A stretch of DNA of 64,000 nucleotides from Oscillochloris sp. (GTDB lineage Bacteria > Chloroflexota > Chloroflexia > Chloroflexales > Chloroflexaceae), in NCBI GenBank assembly GCA_012032775.1, contig JAAUQO010000001.1, positions 1 to 64,000 on the forward strand. Reading direction: 5' to 3'. Under the pieces are notes generated by a model, which did no database searches, had not been told where the DNA came from, and worked only from the letters and a program-made list of their open reading frames with translations. Below are positions 18,439 through 29,136 of the stretch, in pieces. Position 1 is the stretch's first letter; each line of letters opens with the position of its first letter. The position numbers and the translations under genes were made by a program.

Positions 18439-19919
18439 CTAAATCACCGGAACATAATCGCCCGACACTGCCGCCTGCCCCGGCTGGCCGTAACTACGTT
18501 CGCGCAACAACATTCCCAGCGTCGCCACCGCATCGCTGATCCGTTCCGGCGGTTCGGCGCTGAAACAAAGCCGTAAGTGCGCCCGCCCGTCCGGCGCCGG
18601 CCCGAACATCTCCCCCGGCACAAATGCCACCCCACGCCCGACAGCATTGACATACAGATCGGTGATCGAAATCCCGCCCGGCAACGAAACCCAGCAGGCA
18701 AATCCGCCCTGCGGGCGGGTCCAGGTTACGCCGCACGGAAACGACTGCTCCATTGCGCTGATCAGTGCGTCACGCCGCTCACGGTAGCGCGGCAGCATGC
18801 GCCTGATATGGCTATGGAGCCAGCCCTGCTCGATAAAAATCGCCAATGCGCGCTGCGTAATCGGCGGCGCACAAATATCGATCGCCTGCCGCTGAGCCGC
18901 AAAACGGCGGATCAGATCCGGCGCCGCCACGATATAGCCCATCCGCAAGCCGGGCATCAGGCTCTTCGAAACACTGCTCAGATAGATCACATGCCCGCCG
19001 TAGTCGTGAGCCTTGAGCGCCGGTTGCGCCGGCCCTTCCAATCCCAGGCGGCCGTAAATATCGTCTTCCACAATCGGAATCCGATAGCGCGCCGCTAATT
19101 CGAGTAATTGCACCCGCCGCTGAGCGCTCAAACATACGCCGCGCGGATTGTGATAGGTTGGAATGGTGTAGATAAACGCCGGTCGCTCGGCGCGAATGGA
19201 CTCCTCCAAGGCATCCACCACCATGCCTTCTTCATCCATCGGCACGCCGCTAGTGCGGATACCGCGCGCCGCCAGGATGTTCAGCACCCCCAGATAGTCG
19301 GTTGCTCGACAATCACGCTGTCGCCGGGTCGCGCCAGCACATCGGCGCATAATGCCATCCCACCGGTCACGCCGGCCGTCACCACCACCTCGTCGGGACC
19401 GCTGGAGATACCGCGCTCGCGCACCAACTCCGCCAGCACCGAACGCAACTTCAGATCGCCCTGGGGCGTGGTGTAGTTCATCAGCACCGAACCACCGCCG
19501 GCAAACGCCATCTCCGTTGCGCGCTGCCAATTACGCAACGGAAAGAACTCGTGAGCCGGATCGGCCCGCGAGAGCGAGATAATCCCCGGGATCTGGGCCA
19601 TGCGCAACAGATCGGCCAGCATCCCCGATGGAGTCGCCTCGCGACCAAGCTGCGTCTCAAGCGGCGCCACAAGCTGTTCGATCCGCTCGGCCACAAAGGT
19701 TCCGCGCCCAACCGTCGCTTCGATCCAGCCGCCGGACTGCAACTCGGCGTAGGCACTGTGGATGGTAAGGCGGGTTACGCCGAGCTGGCGCGCTAACTGG
19801 CGTACCGTCGGCAGGCGCGTACTCGGCGGCAGATCGCCGCTCCGAATACGTTGCTGCAACATACCAGCCAACTGGCGATACAACGGCTCACGACTGTTGC
19901 GATCAAGCTCGATCTGCAC
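18439..19919 (-). CDS. GntR/MocR family regulator with aminotransferase domain, frameshifted near 19298
   Basis: N-terminal MQIELDRNSREPLYRQLAGMLQQRIRSGDLPPSTRLPTVRQLARQLGVTRLT; C-terminal FIYTIPTYHNPRGVCLS, SVSKSLMPGLRMGYIVAP; missing C restores VEQPTYLGVLN. Confidence 0.9.
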
Positions 19920-20216
19920 CTCGCCCCTCCTGACAGATTGTCCGTCTCATCATACGAAATTGTTTCAATAGCGTGATTATACCAGGACAATCCAGGCCAT
20001 AGTAGCGACAATTCCAGCTAAAAGCACGAGACAATGGGTGGATGAATGTATGATCCATAGCCTTAGGCCGCGTGGTATAATGCTTTTCCAGATACGATAT
20101 ACCCCGCCCCCGGTGCATTTCCGCGTGGTCAGGCATCGGTTCTATCATCAGCAAGCGGGGAGGATCTAAGGGTGGCCGCACGATGATGCTTCGTCGCACC
20201 ATTGCAAGGTAATGCC

Positions 20217-20459
20217 ATGCCGATGTATGAGTATGCCTGCCTCGAGTGTCGTAGCCAATTCGATCAGTTGCGACGCATGAACGAGTCCGACCACGGAGTA
20301 GCCTGTCCCCACTGCCGCAGTCCACAGATTCAGCGCCGACTCTCGACATTTGCCGCCCATACGCGCAGTGCCGGCGGAAGCGCCGTGGTTGCCGAGCGAC
20401 CAACTCAGACCGCAGGCGGTTGCTGTGGCGGCTCGTGCGGCTGCGGTTCGAGGAGCTAA
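20217..20459 (+). CDS. FmdB-family zinc ribbon protein
   Basis: MPMYEYACLECRSQFDQLRRM...VACPHCRSPQIQRRLSTFA...GGCCGGSCGCGSRS. Confidence 0.9.
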   Translation: MPMYEYACLECRSQFDQLRRMNESDHGVACPHCRSPQIQRRLSTFAAHTRSAGGSAVVAERPTQTAGGCCGGSCGCGSRS

Positions 20460-20462
20460 GCT

Positions 20463-21440
20463 ATGAAGGTGATGATTCTGACCGCCGGTTTGGGTACACG
20501 CTTGCGCCCGCATACGTTCACCAAGCCGAAGCCGTTGGTCAGTGTGGCCGGCAAACCGGTGCTCGCCCACATTATCGACGACTTACTTGATATTGGGATC
20601 GATGAACTGATCTGCGTCACCGGCTATCTCGGCAACCAGATCGAGGACTATGTCCGCAGTAACTATTCCTTCCCGATGCGCTTTCTGGAACAGAAGGAGA
20701 TGCGCGGACAGGCCGATGCGATCTATCTTGCGCGCGAAATCGCCAGTGGCCCGCTCCTGGTTGTCTTCGGCGATGGACTGTTCCAGATCGACAAGGAACG
20801 CCTGAGTCAGCATCCTAATGAAGGGATTCTGTACTGCAAAGAGGTCGAAGACCCACGGCGTTTTGGGGTTGCCGTGGTTGAAGACAATCGGATTATGCGC
20901 CTGGTTGAGAAGCCGAGCGAGCCGGTGTCGAATCTCGCCGTGATCGGGGTTTATTATCTCCCCGAGGCGCGTCGGTTGATGGATGCGATTGCGTTCATTA
21001 TGGAGCGCAATATGCAGTTAAAGGGTGAGTTCTACCTCGCCGATGCCTTGCAGGTGATGATCGATCGCGGCGAAGTCTTGCGCGCCGAGTCGGTGCCGAT
21101 GTGGCGCGATTGCGGTACGGTCGAGGCACTGCTCGATACGAACCGCTACCTGTTGGAGCACGGCCATAGCCGCACGATCGATACCTCAACCGCCGTGATT
21201 ATTCCGCCGGTGCATATCGCCCCAACCGCAACGATTGAGCGCGCCGTGATCGGCCCGCATGTGTCGATCGCCGACGGCGCCGTTATCCGCGATGCGATCG
21301 TCAAAGATTCGATTATCAATACAGGCGCTCAGTTGCAGTCGGTTATTCTCGCCCGCAGTCTCATCGGTGATCGCGCCCTGGTTGATGGTGTAAGCCAGGA
21401 GTTGAACGTCGGCGACCAGTCAGATATTCGATTCGGGTGA
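20463..21440 (+). CDS. Sugar-phosphate nucleotidyltransferase
   Basis: MKVMILTAGLGTRLRPHTFTKPKPLVSVAGKPVLAHIIDDL; left-handed beta-helix C-terminus. Confidence 0.92.
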   Translation: MKVMILTAGLGTRLRPHTFTKPKPLVSVAGKPVLAHIIDDLLDIGIDELICVTGYLGNQIEDYVRSNYSFPMRFLEQKEMRGQADAIYLAREIASGPLLVVFGDGLFQIDKERLSQHPNEGILYCKEVEDPRRFGVAVVEDNRIMRLVEKPSEPVSNLAVIGVYYLPEARRLMDAIAFIMERNMQLKGEFYLADALQVMIDRGEVLRAESVPMWRDCGTVEALLDTNRYLLEHGHSRTIDTSTAVIIPPVHIAPTATIERAVIGPHVSIADGAVIRDAIVKDSIINTGAQLQSVILARSLIGDRALVDGVSQELNVGDQSDIRFG

Positions 21441-21444
21441 ACCA

Positions 21445-22533
21445 ATGATTGCTTACAACTTCCGTACTTCCCGCAATGACGCCGGAGGTCAGGCCAATGA
21501 GGGCCATTGGGAGTTGGCGCTTTCCACGCCAGCAAAGGCCTATGCGGCCGCTCGCCTTAGCTATCGCGCTCATCGCGCGCCGGCCGGCGAGCGTGTCCTG
21601 CTCGATCATCTGCACGCTACCCTCGGCGCGCAGTTTCCGCATTCACTGATTACCAGTTACTACATCGCACTGAAAGCCCATCAGTTTGTCGCCCTAACCG
21701 GACGGCCCGACAGTGGGAAGTTTGCGTTTGCATCGGCTTTCGCGCGGGCTTTGATCGGCGCGGCCGATAGTCAGTTGGTGGTGATCGATTCAAATGGCTG
21801 GGTTCGGCGTAGCGCCAATCTTCAGGCCCACGATCTCCACGCCCGCTTCGAGTCGCTCCAGTTTCGCCAGGTGTTGCAAGAGGCAATGGCGCCCGAGCAA
21901 TCCGGCAAGCTGATCTTCCTGTTGCTGCGCGGCCTCGCCGTCGATGAAGTCGAGTATTACGCCCGCCGGCTTTTGCAGATCGACCCGGACGGCACCCGCC
22001 GGCTCGCCCTCACCGGCTTTCCGGCCGATAATCTGCCGGTGCTGCCGCCCAATGTGATGATCACCGCAACCATGCACCTGTCGCGCCGCGATCATCACCT
22101 TGAAGCGCAAACGCTGCGCCATGTCAGCCCGATCGCGTTGCCGGCCGGCCTGAATCCCGGCGCTGAAGCGCCGATAACGGTACCGCCGGTTGGTTTGCAG
22201 CGGATGTTGCTTGCAGCGGCGGTACGCGGCAACGAGGCCCGCGACCGGCTTGAAGCCATCCTCGGCGCCGGTCGTCTACGGATGCTGCGGCCATCGGCCT
22301 CGTTGGCGGCGTTGCTCTGGCGGCTTGGCATACCCAGTGATGCTTCCGATACGGCGATCCTGAACTTCGTCGCCAATAGCTTCACCGCCGATGGCCACGG
22401 GCTTTTCGCGCCCAGCGATCCCTGGCGCAATGCCCGCCGCGCCTGCGATGTCGCAGCGTTACAGCATGCCCTCTGCCATCCCGCATGCTCATCTCGCATG
22501 CGCCGTGAGTTCACCAGCCTGCTGTCGGCATGA
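21445..22533 (+). CDS. AAA/McrB-like P-loop protein, divergent
   Basis: HQFVALTGRPDSGKFAFASAFARAL resembles a Walker A with Phe in place of T/S; rest without clear family. Confidence 0.5.
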   Translation: MIAYNFRTSRNDAGGQANEGHWELALSTPAKAYAAARLSYRAHRAPAGERVLLDHLHATLGAQFPHSLITSYYIALKAHQFVALTGRPDSGKFAFASAFARALIGAADSQLVVIDSNGWVRRSANLQAHDLHARFESLQFRQVLQEAMAPEQSGKLIFLLLRGLAVDEVEYYARRLLQIDPDGTRRLALTGFPADNLPVLPPNVMITATMHLSRRDHHLEAQTLRHVSPIALPAGLNPGAEAPITVPPVGLQRMLLAAAVRGNEARDRLEAILGAGRLRMLRPSASLAALLWRLGIPSDASDTAILNFVANSFTADGHGLFAPSDPWRNARRACDVAALQHALCHPACSSRMRREFTSLLSA

Positions 22534-22726
22534 TTTTGGGTTGTACCGCACTTCCTCAAGCGGTACAATTGTCGGATATGGCTACAATGCGTTGTGATGT
22601 ATTGCGCTCAGGTCGCTCGATGCGACCGGGCCTGGGGCAAGGTGGTTGCTCCGCAGATGCTTATTCGGTGGTCTGGCCGGCGGAAACCAACCAGGCCACC
22701 AAAAAGTGATTTGAGACTACATAATC

Positions 22727-22755
22727 TTGACAGCTATCGGAAAACATAGTACGAT
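22727..22755 (+). promoter_or_regulatory. Sigma70-type promoter candidate upstream of dppD
   Basis: TTGACA - 17 nt - TACGAT. Confidence 0.55.
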
Positions 22756-22899
22756 CAATTAACCGCATGTTTATCTTTTATTGCCCACGGCAATGTCTGC
22801 CGACAACGACCTGCTTCCAGTCGTTGAGCGCCGCCGCTCATCCCCTGCGTCGTGCGCATCAGAATCGCTGCACTGTGACCAATACGGAGCGAAAAATCC

Positions 22900-23916
22900 A
22901 TGGCCCCACTGCTTGAAGTTCGTGATCTTGAAACTCATTTTCACACTCAGGACGGCGTTGTAAAAGCCGTGAACCGTGTTTCGTTCCACGTTAATCGCGG
23001 CGAAACACTCGGCATCGTTGGTGAGTCGGGCTGCGGCAAGTCTGTCACATCCCTCTCGATTATGCGCCTCATCCCAACACCGCCCGGTAAGATCGCCGGC
23101 GGCCAGATTCTCTTCGACGGCGAAGATCTTACCAAGGTCAGCGAAGAGGAGATGCGCCACATCCGCGGGAACCGGATCGCGATGATCTTCCAGGATCCGA
23201 TGACATCGCTCAATCCAGTGCTGACGGTCGGGCGCCAGATCACTGAATCGCTTGAATTGCACTTGAAACTGACGAAGAAGGAAGCCGAAAATCGGGCCGC
23301 CGAACTGCTCGATATGGTCGGAATTCCCTCGGCCGGCAAGCGGCTCGACAATTATCCCCATCAGTTCTCCGGTGGAATGCGCCAGCGTGTGATGATCGCA
23401 ATGGCGCTCTCCTGCAACCCTGAGTTGCTGATCGCCGATGAGCCGACCACCGCGCTCGATGTGACGATCCAGGCCCAGATTTTGGAGTTGATCAATCGGC
23501 TGCGCGAAGAACTTGATACCGCAGTCATTATGATCACCCACGATCTCGGCGTTGTCGCCGGAATGACCGACCGGGTGACGGTGATGTATGCCGGCGGAGT
23601 GGTTGAGGAAGGCCCAACCAAGGAGATCTTCGCCAATCCGCGCATGCCTTATACGATCGGTCTGCTGCGCTCTATCCCGCGCCTCGATGAAGACTACGGC
23701 CGGAAGCTTACGCCGATCCGCGGGCTACCGCCAAGTCTCGTCGATCTGCCGGCGATCTGCCCGTTCAGCCCGCGCTGCGATTATGTTCAGGAAACATGCC
23801 TGACCCGCGTTCCTGACTTGCGCAGTGTCGCGCCCGATCATCGCGCGGCCTGTTTGTTTGATATTACGCTGGATACGCCGATCCCCGAACGCAAGAATGA
23901 GACGGTCGCCGCGTAA
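22900..23916 (+). CDS. dppD: Oligopeptide ABC transporter ATP-binding protein
   Basis: [52 protein letters not shown]-terminal [14 protein letters not shown]. Confidence 0.93.
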   Translation: MAPLLEVRDLETHFHTQDGVVKAVNRVSFHVNRGETLGIVGESGCGKSVTSLSIMRLIPTPPGKIAGGQILFDGEDLTKVSEEEMRHIRGNRIAMIFQDPMTSLNPVLTVGRQITESLELHLKLTKKEAENRAAELLDMVGIPSAGKRLDNYPHQFSGGMRQRVMIAMALSCNPELLIADEPTTALDVTIQAQILELINRLREELDTAVIMITHDLGVVAGMTDRVTVMYAGGVVEEGPTKEIFANPRMPYTIGLLRSIPRLDEDYGRKLTPIRGLPPSLVDLPAICPFSPRCDYVQETCLTRVPDLRSVAPDHRAACLFDITLDTPIPERKNETVAA

Positions 23917-23955
23917 TTTTGGATCGGGGCGTTGCCCTACACTACAGAGAAACAT

Positions 23956-25056
23956 ATGACAACAGCACCAACTCAGGCGGCCGATACTACCTTGATTGAG
24001 GTTGAAGGGCTGCAGATGCACTTTCCGGTGACACGCGGCATTATTTTTCAGCGCCGCGTGGGTACGGTGAAGGCGGTCGATGGCCTGAATTTCAAGATTA
24101 AAAAGGGCGAAACCCTCGGACTCGTCGGCGAGTCCGGCTGTGGGAAGAGCACCACCGGCCGCGCACTCTTGCAGTTGTACCGCCCGACTGCCGGCAAGGT
24201 AATTTTTCAGGGCGAGGATCTGACAAAGTTGCGTGGCGATGGGATGCGCCGCATGCGCCGCCGTGTCCAGATGATCTTCCAGGATCCCTATGCCTCGCTC
24301 AACCCGCGTATGACGGTCGGCGATATTATCGCCGAGCCGATTAAGGTTCATAACCTGCGCCAGGGCAAGGCGGTTCGCGAACGGGTCGAGGAGTTGCTCA
24401 GCCTGGTCGGCCTGAACTCCGCATTCGGCAATCGCTATCCCCACGAGTTCTCCGGCGGTCAGCGCCAGCGGATCGGGATCGCCCGCGCGCTCGCCGTTGA
24501 ACCTGAGTTCGTCGTCTGCGATGAGCCGGTTTCGGCCTTGGACGTGTCGATTCAGGCGCAGGTCGTTAACTTGCTTGAGGAGCTTCAGGAGAAGCTTGGC
24601 CTGACCTATCTGTTCATCGCCCATGACTTGAGCGTCGTCAAGCATATCTCCGATCGCGTGGCGGTGATGTATCTGGGCAAGATGGTCGAGCTCGCCGATG
24701 GGCCGAAGCTCTACAGCATGCCGCTGCATCCCTACACCCAGGCGCTGCTTTCGGCAGTGCCAATCCCCGACCCGAGGGTCGAGCAGCAACGCCGGCGTAT
24801 TATCCTCGAAGGCGATGTGCCGAGCCCGCTCAATCCGCCGCCCGGTTGTCACTTCCATACGCGCTGCCCGATCGCGATTCAGAAGTGCAAAGAAGAGGAG
24901 CCGCCATTCGTCGATTATGGCGATGGTCACTTCGCTGCATGCTGGCGCGCGCGTGAATCCGGCGCACTTATGCCTGAAGTGGCGAAGAAGCAGGCCGATG
25001 CCGTCGCCGCACGCATCGCCGCCGATATCGCCAAGGTGAAGGGCGCCGCAGATTAG
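23956..25056 (+). CDS. dppF: Oligopeptide ABC transporter ATP-binding protein
   Basis: [68 protein letters not shown]. Confidence 0.93.
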   Translation: MTTAPTQAADTTLIEVEGLQMHFPVTRGIIFQRRVGTVKAVDGLNFKIKKGETLGLVGESGCGKSTTGRALLQLYRPTAGKVIFQGEDLTKLRGDGMRRMRRRVQMIFQDPYASLNPRMTVGDIIAEPIKVHNLRQGKAVRERVEELLSLVGLNSAFGNRYPHEFSGGQRQRIGIARALAVEPEFVVCDEPVSALDVSIQAQVVNLLEELQEKLGLTYLFIAHDLSVVKHISDRVAVMYLGKMVELADGPKLYSMPLHPYTQALLSAVPIPDPRVEQQRRRIILEGDVPSPLNPPPGCHFHTRCPIAIQKCKEEEPPFVDYGDGHFAACWRARESGALMPEVAKKQADAVAARIAADIAKVKGAAD

Positions 25057-25078
25057 TACGGCTCCAGGGTCGTGCCGT

Positions 25079-25118
25079 AAGGGCAAAGTATTTCGATCTG
25101 TCGAAATGCTTTGCCCTT
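25079..25118. terminator. Bidirectional hairpin terminator between convergent genes
   Basis: aagggcaaag(t)atttcgatctgtcgaaat(g)ctttgccctt. Confidence 0.75.
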
Positions 25119-25126
25119 ATTGATTC

Positions 25127-26380
25127 TTAGTAGTTCTCCCGCAGCCACGCCCGCCATCCGGCATCGAATTCTTCGTAACCAATCCCGAATACCGTCTGCA
25201 GTGCCCCGTCGTAGCGCGCTACCCCGGTGCCCGGCGTCGATTTGATCGCCTGCGCCAACTCCCAGAGCTTATCTAAGCCGCCTAACTCCTGATCGATATA
25301 CGCCACCAGGCTGTACGACAGGCCATAGGCCAGCGAGCGGTTCGCCTCCAACAGGTACAAATGGTCGAGATCCTGCGGATTCACCCCGCCGTTCGGATCG
25401 ATGATCGGAATGATCTGATCCGTAGCAACTGCTTCGCTTACCTCGCCGGCTCGTGGGCTGTCCGATACGTACTCGGCCAGTCCTTCATACATCCAGTCGC
25501 GCATTTCCGCCGTCGGCATAAACGCGCGCTGATTCACCAGGTGCGTATACTCATGCACCAGGGTCTGGTATAGATCGTCTTCCCAGCCGTCCGATTCAAT
25601 ATAGCCGCCGAACACATATGAGTACGGCGCATAGATCTCCATCCGGTCGCCACGCGGTCTCGCCGCCGACTGATACCAGGCGATCGCATTCGCACTGGCC
25701 GGCGGCGCAATCCCGAAGATCGGCCTGATGTAGACGTTGTACACGCCCTCAGGCGCCCGCCCTAATCGCTCGATCACTTGCTCGCGGGCTTGCTCCATCA
25801 AGGCGATCAAACGGTCGTTCACCGGCTCGGCCCATTCGTAGGTGTGAAAGGTAAAATGTTCGTGCTCGATCTCGTAGCGCTCGCCAATCTGGCGCTCCGT
25901 CGGCTCCGAAAGCACCCAGCGACCGTCTTGCTCTTTGAATAACCAGTCATAGGCAATACCGCCGCGGGTCAGATGCGCCTGCACAAATCCCAGATCGCGC
26001 GGTTCAATCTGCTCGACCGTTAACTCGGGAAACGTCGCCCCGGCGAAAATCGAACTCTGGAAGATGTTGAAGCGTTCTTCAACTAAGCGCCGGAAGGGTG
26101 CATTGGTCTGATCCACAACCTGCCGCAACAACTCCACATCATTGGTGTTGTACGCCTGCGTGTACTGATCGGCCGCCGCCTGGATGCCGGTAAGTGCATT
26201 GGATTCATTAAACCCGCCACTGCTTTCGACCGGCGCCGTCGTCGGCGCGGCAGAAATCACCGTCGGCTCAACCGGCGCCGTCGTCGGCGCGGCAGGAATC
26301 ACCGTCGGCGTACTGCCGGTGCCGGGAGCACATCCTGCCAGCAGCACCATCACCAACACCAAAAACACCATCACTCGCAT
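25127..26380 (-). CDS. Lipoprotein with peptidase MA-like (HEYTH) domain
   Basis: LVLVMVLLAGCAPG lipobox; LYQTLVHEYTHLVNQRA; WMYEGLAEYVSD. Confidence 0.85.
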   Translation of the reverse strand: MRVMVFLVLVMVLLAGCAPGTGSTPTVIPAAPTTAPVEPTVISAAPTTAPVESSGGFNESNALTGIQAAADQYTQAYNTNDVELLRQVVDQTNAPFRRLVEERFNIFQSSIFAGATFPELTVEQIEPRDLGFVQAHLTRGGIAYDWLFKEQDGRWVLSEPTERQIGERYEIEHEHFTFHTYEWAEPVNDRLIALMEQAREQVIERLGRAPEGVYNVYIRPIFGIAPPASANAIAWYQSAARPRGDRMEIYAPYSYVFGGYIESDGWEDDLYQTLVHEYTHLVNQRAFMPTAEMRDWMYEGLAEYVSDSPRAGEVSEAVATDQIIPIIDPNGGVNPQDLDHLYLLEANRSLAYGLSYSLVAYIDQELGGLDKLWELAQAIKSTPGTGVARYDGALQTVFGIGYEEFDAGWRAWLRENY

Positions 26381-26532
26381 GATCGTACTCCTGAAATGCT
26401 TGTGCAGAAAAGGCGTCTCCTTACGGACACTATACCATTTTGCACGTATCAGCGGTGTCGCCGATTGTCCTACTCGACAAACACAGATTGTCTCTATCTT
26501 CCAACCCGGCGAATTGTGCTACGATCAGCCTG

Positions 26533-27744
26533 ATGGATCTCACCACCTTCAACTGGTTACGCTCAGCGGCAGGAGCGGAGATACTGGCGGATCTGGCCAA
26601 TCGCGAACTACGCGAAAGTGCGGTGTTGCCGGAATTGGAACGCTTACGGCGCAGTTTACCCGCCGAACATGCCCGTGCCGCAGTTGAACTTGCGCTGTTG
26701 CGCCAACGAGCGGCGCCCCGCTTTCCCAATGCCGAGCGACTTTTCTTTACGCGTGAAGCGTTGGAACAGGCCAGCGCCGCACCGGTAGCCGCTCATCGCG
26801 CCGCGCGCATGGCCGGTATTGCGACGATCGATTCGATCGCCGATCTGTGCTGCGGGATCGGTGGCGATGCACTCGCATTCGCCGCTGCCGGCTTGCATGT
26901 GACGGCGGTCGATCGCGATCCGCTGCGCCTGGCGATGGTGCAAGCCAACGCTGACATGTCCGGTCTCGCCGATCGTGTGACAATCCTGACACTCGACCTG
27001 TTACGCGATCCGCCGCCTCAGGCCGGCGCCCTCTTCTGCGATCCCGGCCGCCGGGCAGGTGGGCGGCGTCGTTTTCATAGTGAAGCCTATGAACCGCCGC
27101 TCAGTCAGGTGTTACGCTGGCGCCGGCCATCACAACCGCTGGCGATCAAATTGGCGCCCGGAATCGATCCGGCGGAACTTCCGACCGACGCCGAGTTGGA
27201 ATTTGTCTCACTCGACGGGGATTTGAAGGAGGCGGTGATCTGGTATGCACCCGATCAGGTCAGACGCCGGGCAACGCTGTTGCGCCGCAGCACAAACGAT
27301 GCAGTGCATCATGTCGAAATGACCGAGCATAGTGTAATCAATGCGCCGCCGACCCTCAGCACACCGCGCAACTGGCTCTACGAGCCCGATCCGGCTGTGA
27401 TTCGCGCCGGGTTAGTGCGTGAACTGGCCACACGGCTTGGACTGGCCCAACTCGACCCTTCAATCGCATATCTCACCGGCGATCAGTTTGTCGCAACTCC
27501 GTTTGCCCGAGGCTGGCCGATCTATGAATGGCTGCCCTTTCAACTCAAACGGCTCAATGCGCGCCTGCGTGAACTCGACGCCGGAGCGGTGACTGTGAAG
27601 AAGCGCGGCTCGCCACTCGATACCGACATCCTTGCAAAGCGATTGAGCGGCACTGGCACACAAGCACTGGTGGTAACCCTGACCCAACTGGCGGGCAAGC
27701 CGATTGCGCTGATCTGCGGCCCACCTCATACGGCGTATCGGTAA
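26533..27744 (+). CDS. Class I SAM-dependent methyltransferase with THUMP-like C-terminus
   Basis: SIADLCCGIGGDALAFAAAGLHVTAVDRDPLRL; CDPGRRAGGRRRF. Confidence 0.85.
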   Translation: MDLTTFNWLRSAAGAEILADLANRELRESAVLPELERLRRSLPAEHARAAVELALLRQRAAPRFPNAERLFFTREALEQASAAPVAAHRAARMAGIATIDSIADLCCGIGGDALAFAAAGLHVTAVDRDPLRLAMVQANADMSGLADRVTILTLDLLRDPPPQAGALFCDPGRRAGGRRRFHSEAYEPPLSQVLRWRRPSQPLAIKLAPGIDPAELPTDAELEFVSLDGDLKEAVIWYAPDQVRRRATLLRRSTNDAVHHVEMTEHSVINAPPTLSTPRNWLYEPDPAVIRAGLVRELATRLGLAQLDPSIAYLTGDQFVATPFARGWPIYEWLPFQLKRLNARLRELDAGAVTVKKRGSPLDTDILAKRLSGTGTQALVVTLTQLAGKPIALICGPPHTAYR

Positions 27745-27773
27745 CAGAACCATTTTGTGCTGTTTGTCTCATT

Positions 27774-29033
27774 TTGGCGGCGACGGTGCCAGATCCAGAC
27801 AAAAGAGTGGAGTTCTACGTGAACCTGACCCATGCAGCTCGCCGGCGTGGCCTGATCGCTCTGATGGCCACCAATTTCCTGATGTTCTGCGGCTTTTTCA
27901 TGGTCATCCCGCTGGTATCAGTGCATTATGTCGAAAAACTCGGCTTCGCTGCTGCGGTGGTCGGTATTGCGCTGGCCTTACGCCAACTCTTTCAGCAAGG
28001 GCTTACCGTGGCCGGTGGCGCACTCGCCGACCGCTTCGGCCCGCGTGGGCTGATCGGCTGGGGCGTATTCATCCGCGCGATCGGCTTTATCTGGTTGGCA
28101 TGGGCCGAATCACCATTGCAACTCTTCCTCGCAATGATCCTTTCGGCATTAGGCGGCGCCCTCTTCGATGCACCAAGTCGCGCCGCTATCGCAGCTCTGG
28201 CCACCGACGAGAACCGGTCGCGGGCCTACTCGCTGAATGCCACCTTCGGCGGAATCGGTATGACGGTCGGCCCGCTTCTGGGTGCATGGCTGATCGGAGT
28301 CAACTTCCAGATCGTCTGCTTCGTGGCTGCGGCATGTTTCCTGCTCGTGCTCATCGCAGTCGCAGCCCTTCCGCCGCTTCAGATCGCCGAGCAGGGGGCG
28401 TCTGCCGGTGCCGGCCTGGGCATGGCTTTGCGCAATCGCACCTTCGTGCTCTTTACCGCACTACTGATGGGCTACTGGTTTATGTGGGTACAATTGACCA
28501 TCAGCCTGCCCCTGGCAACCCAACGCATCACCGGTTCCAGCAACAGTATCGGCTTGATCTACGCCATCAATGCCGGTATGACGGTACTCTTGCAGTACCC
28601 GATCCTCAGGCTGGTCGAGCGTTGGCTGCGACCATTCCCGATTCTGATTATCGGGGTCGCCCTGATGGCACTCGGATTGGGATCTGTGGCGATCGTCACC
28701 AACTTGCCCGAGTTGGCACTCTGCGTCGGCATCTTTACCTGTGGTACTCTGTTAGCATCGCCGACCCAACAAAGCGTAACCGCGACCCTTGCCGACAGCC
28801 GCGCCCTCGGCTCGTACTTTGGAATCAGTTCGTTGGCCCTGGCATTCGGCGGCAGTCTCGGCAATCTTTCCGGCGGTCTGCTGATCGATCTAGCGCAGCA
28901 TGCCGGGCGCCCGACCCTACCCTGGCTGGTATTCAGCCTGATCGGCCTGGCCAGTGCGATCGGTCTGGCATTATTGGCGGAGAAGTTAGTGCGTCGGCGC
29001 GCGACCGCCGATCTGGTTCAAGCGCGCACATAA
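27774..29033 (+). CDS. MFS transporter
   Basis: 12-TM pattern; GGALADRFGPRGLIGWGVFIRA, GGIGMTVGPLLGAWL. Confidence 0.9.
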   Translation: MAATVPDPDKRVEFYVNLTHAARRRGLIALMATNFLMFCGFFMVIPLVSVHYVEKLGFAAAVVGIALALRQLFQQGLTVAGGALADRFGPRGLIGWGVFIRAIGFIWLAWAESPLQLFLAMILSALGGALFDAPSRAAIAALATDENRSRAYSLNATFGGIGMTVGPLLGAWLIGVNFQIVCFVAAACFLLVLIAVAALPPLQIAEQGASAGAGLGMALRNRTFVLFTALLMGYWFMWVQLTISLPLATQRITGSSNSIGLIYAINAGMTVLLQYPILRLVERWLRPFPILIIGVALMALGLGSVAIVTNLPELALCVGIFTCGTLLASPTQQSVTATLADSRALGSYFGISSLALAFGGSLGNLSGGLLIDLAQHAGRPTLPWLVFSLIGLASAIGLALLAEKLVRRRATADLVQART

Positions 29034-29093
29034 GGCAGTCGGCAATAAACGTAAAGCCGATTCAGCTTATCACAGCGCGGTATATCGCTTCCT

Positions 29094-29114
29094 GGTTCTC
29101 GGTTCCCGGTTCTT
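29094..29114. repeat. Heptamer repeat (GGTTCTC-like)x3
   Basis: ggttctc ggttccc ggttctt; reverse complement of the AGAACCG family at 7671. Confidence 0.85.
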
Positions 29115-29136
29115 GATTTTACAAAGGAGGATTGTG

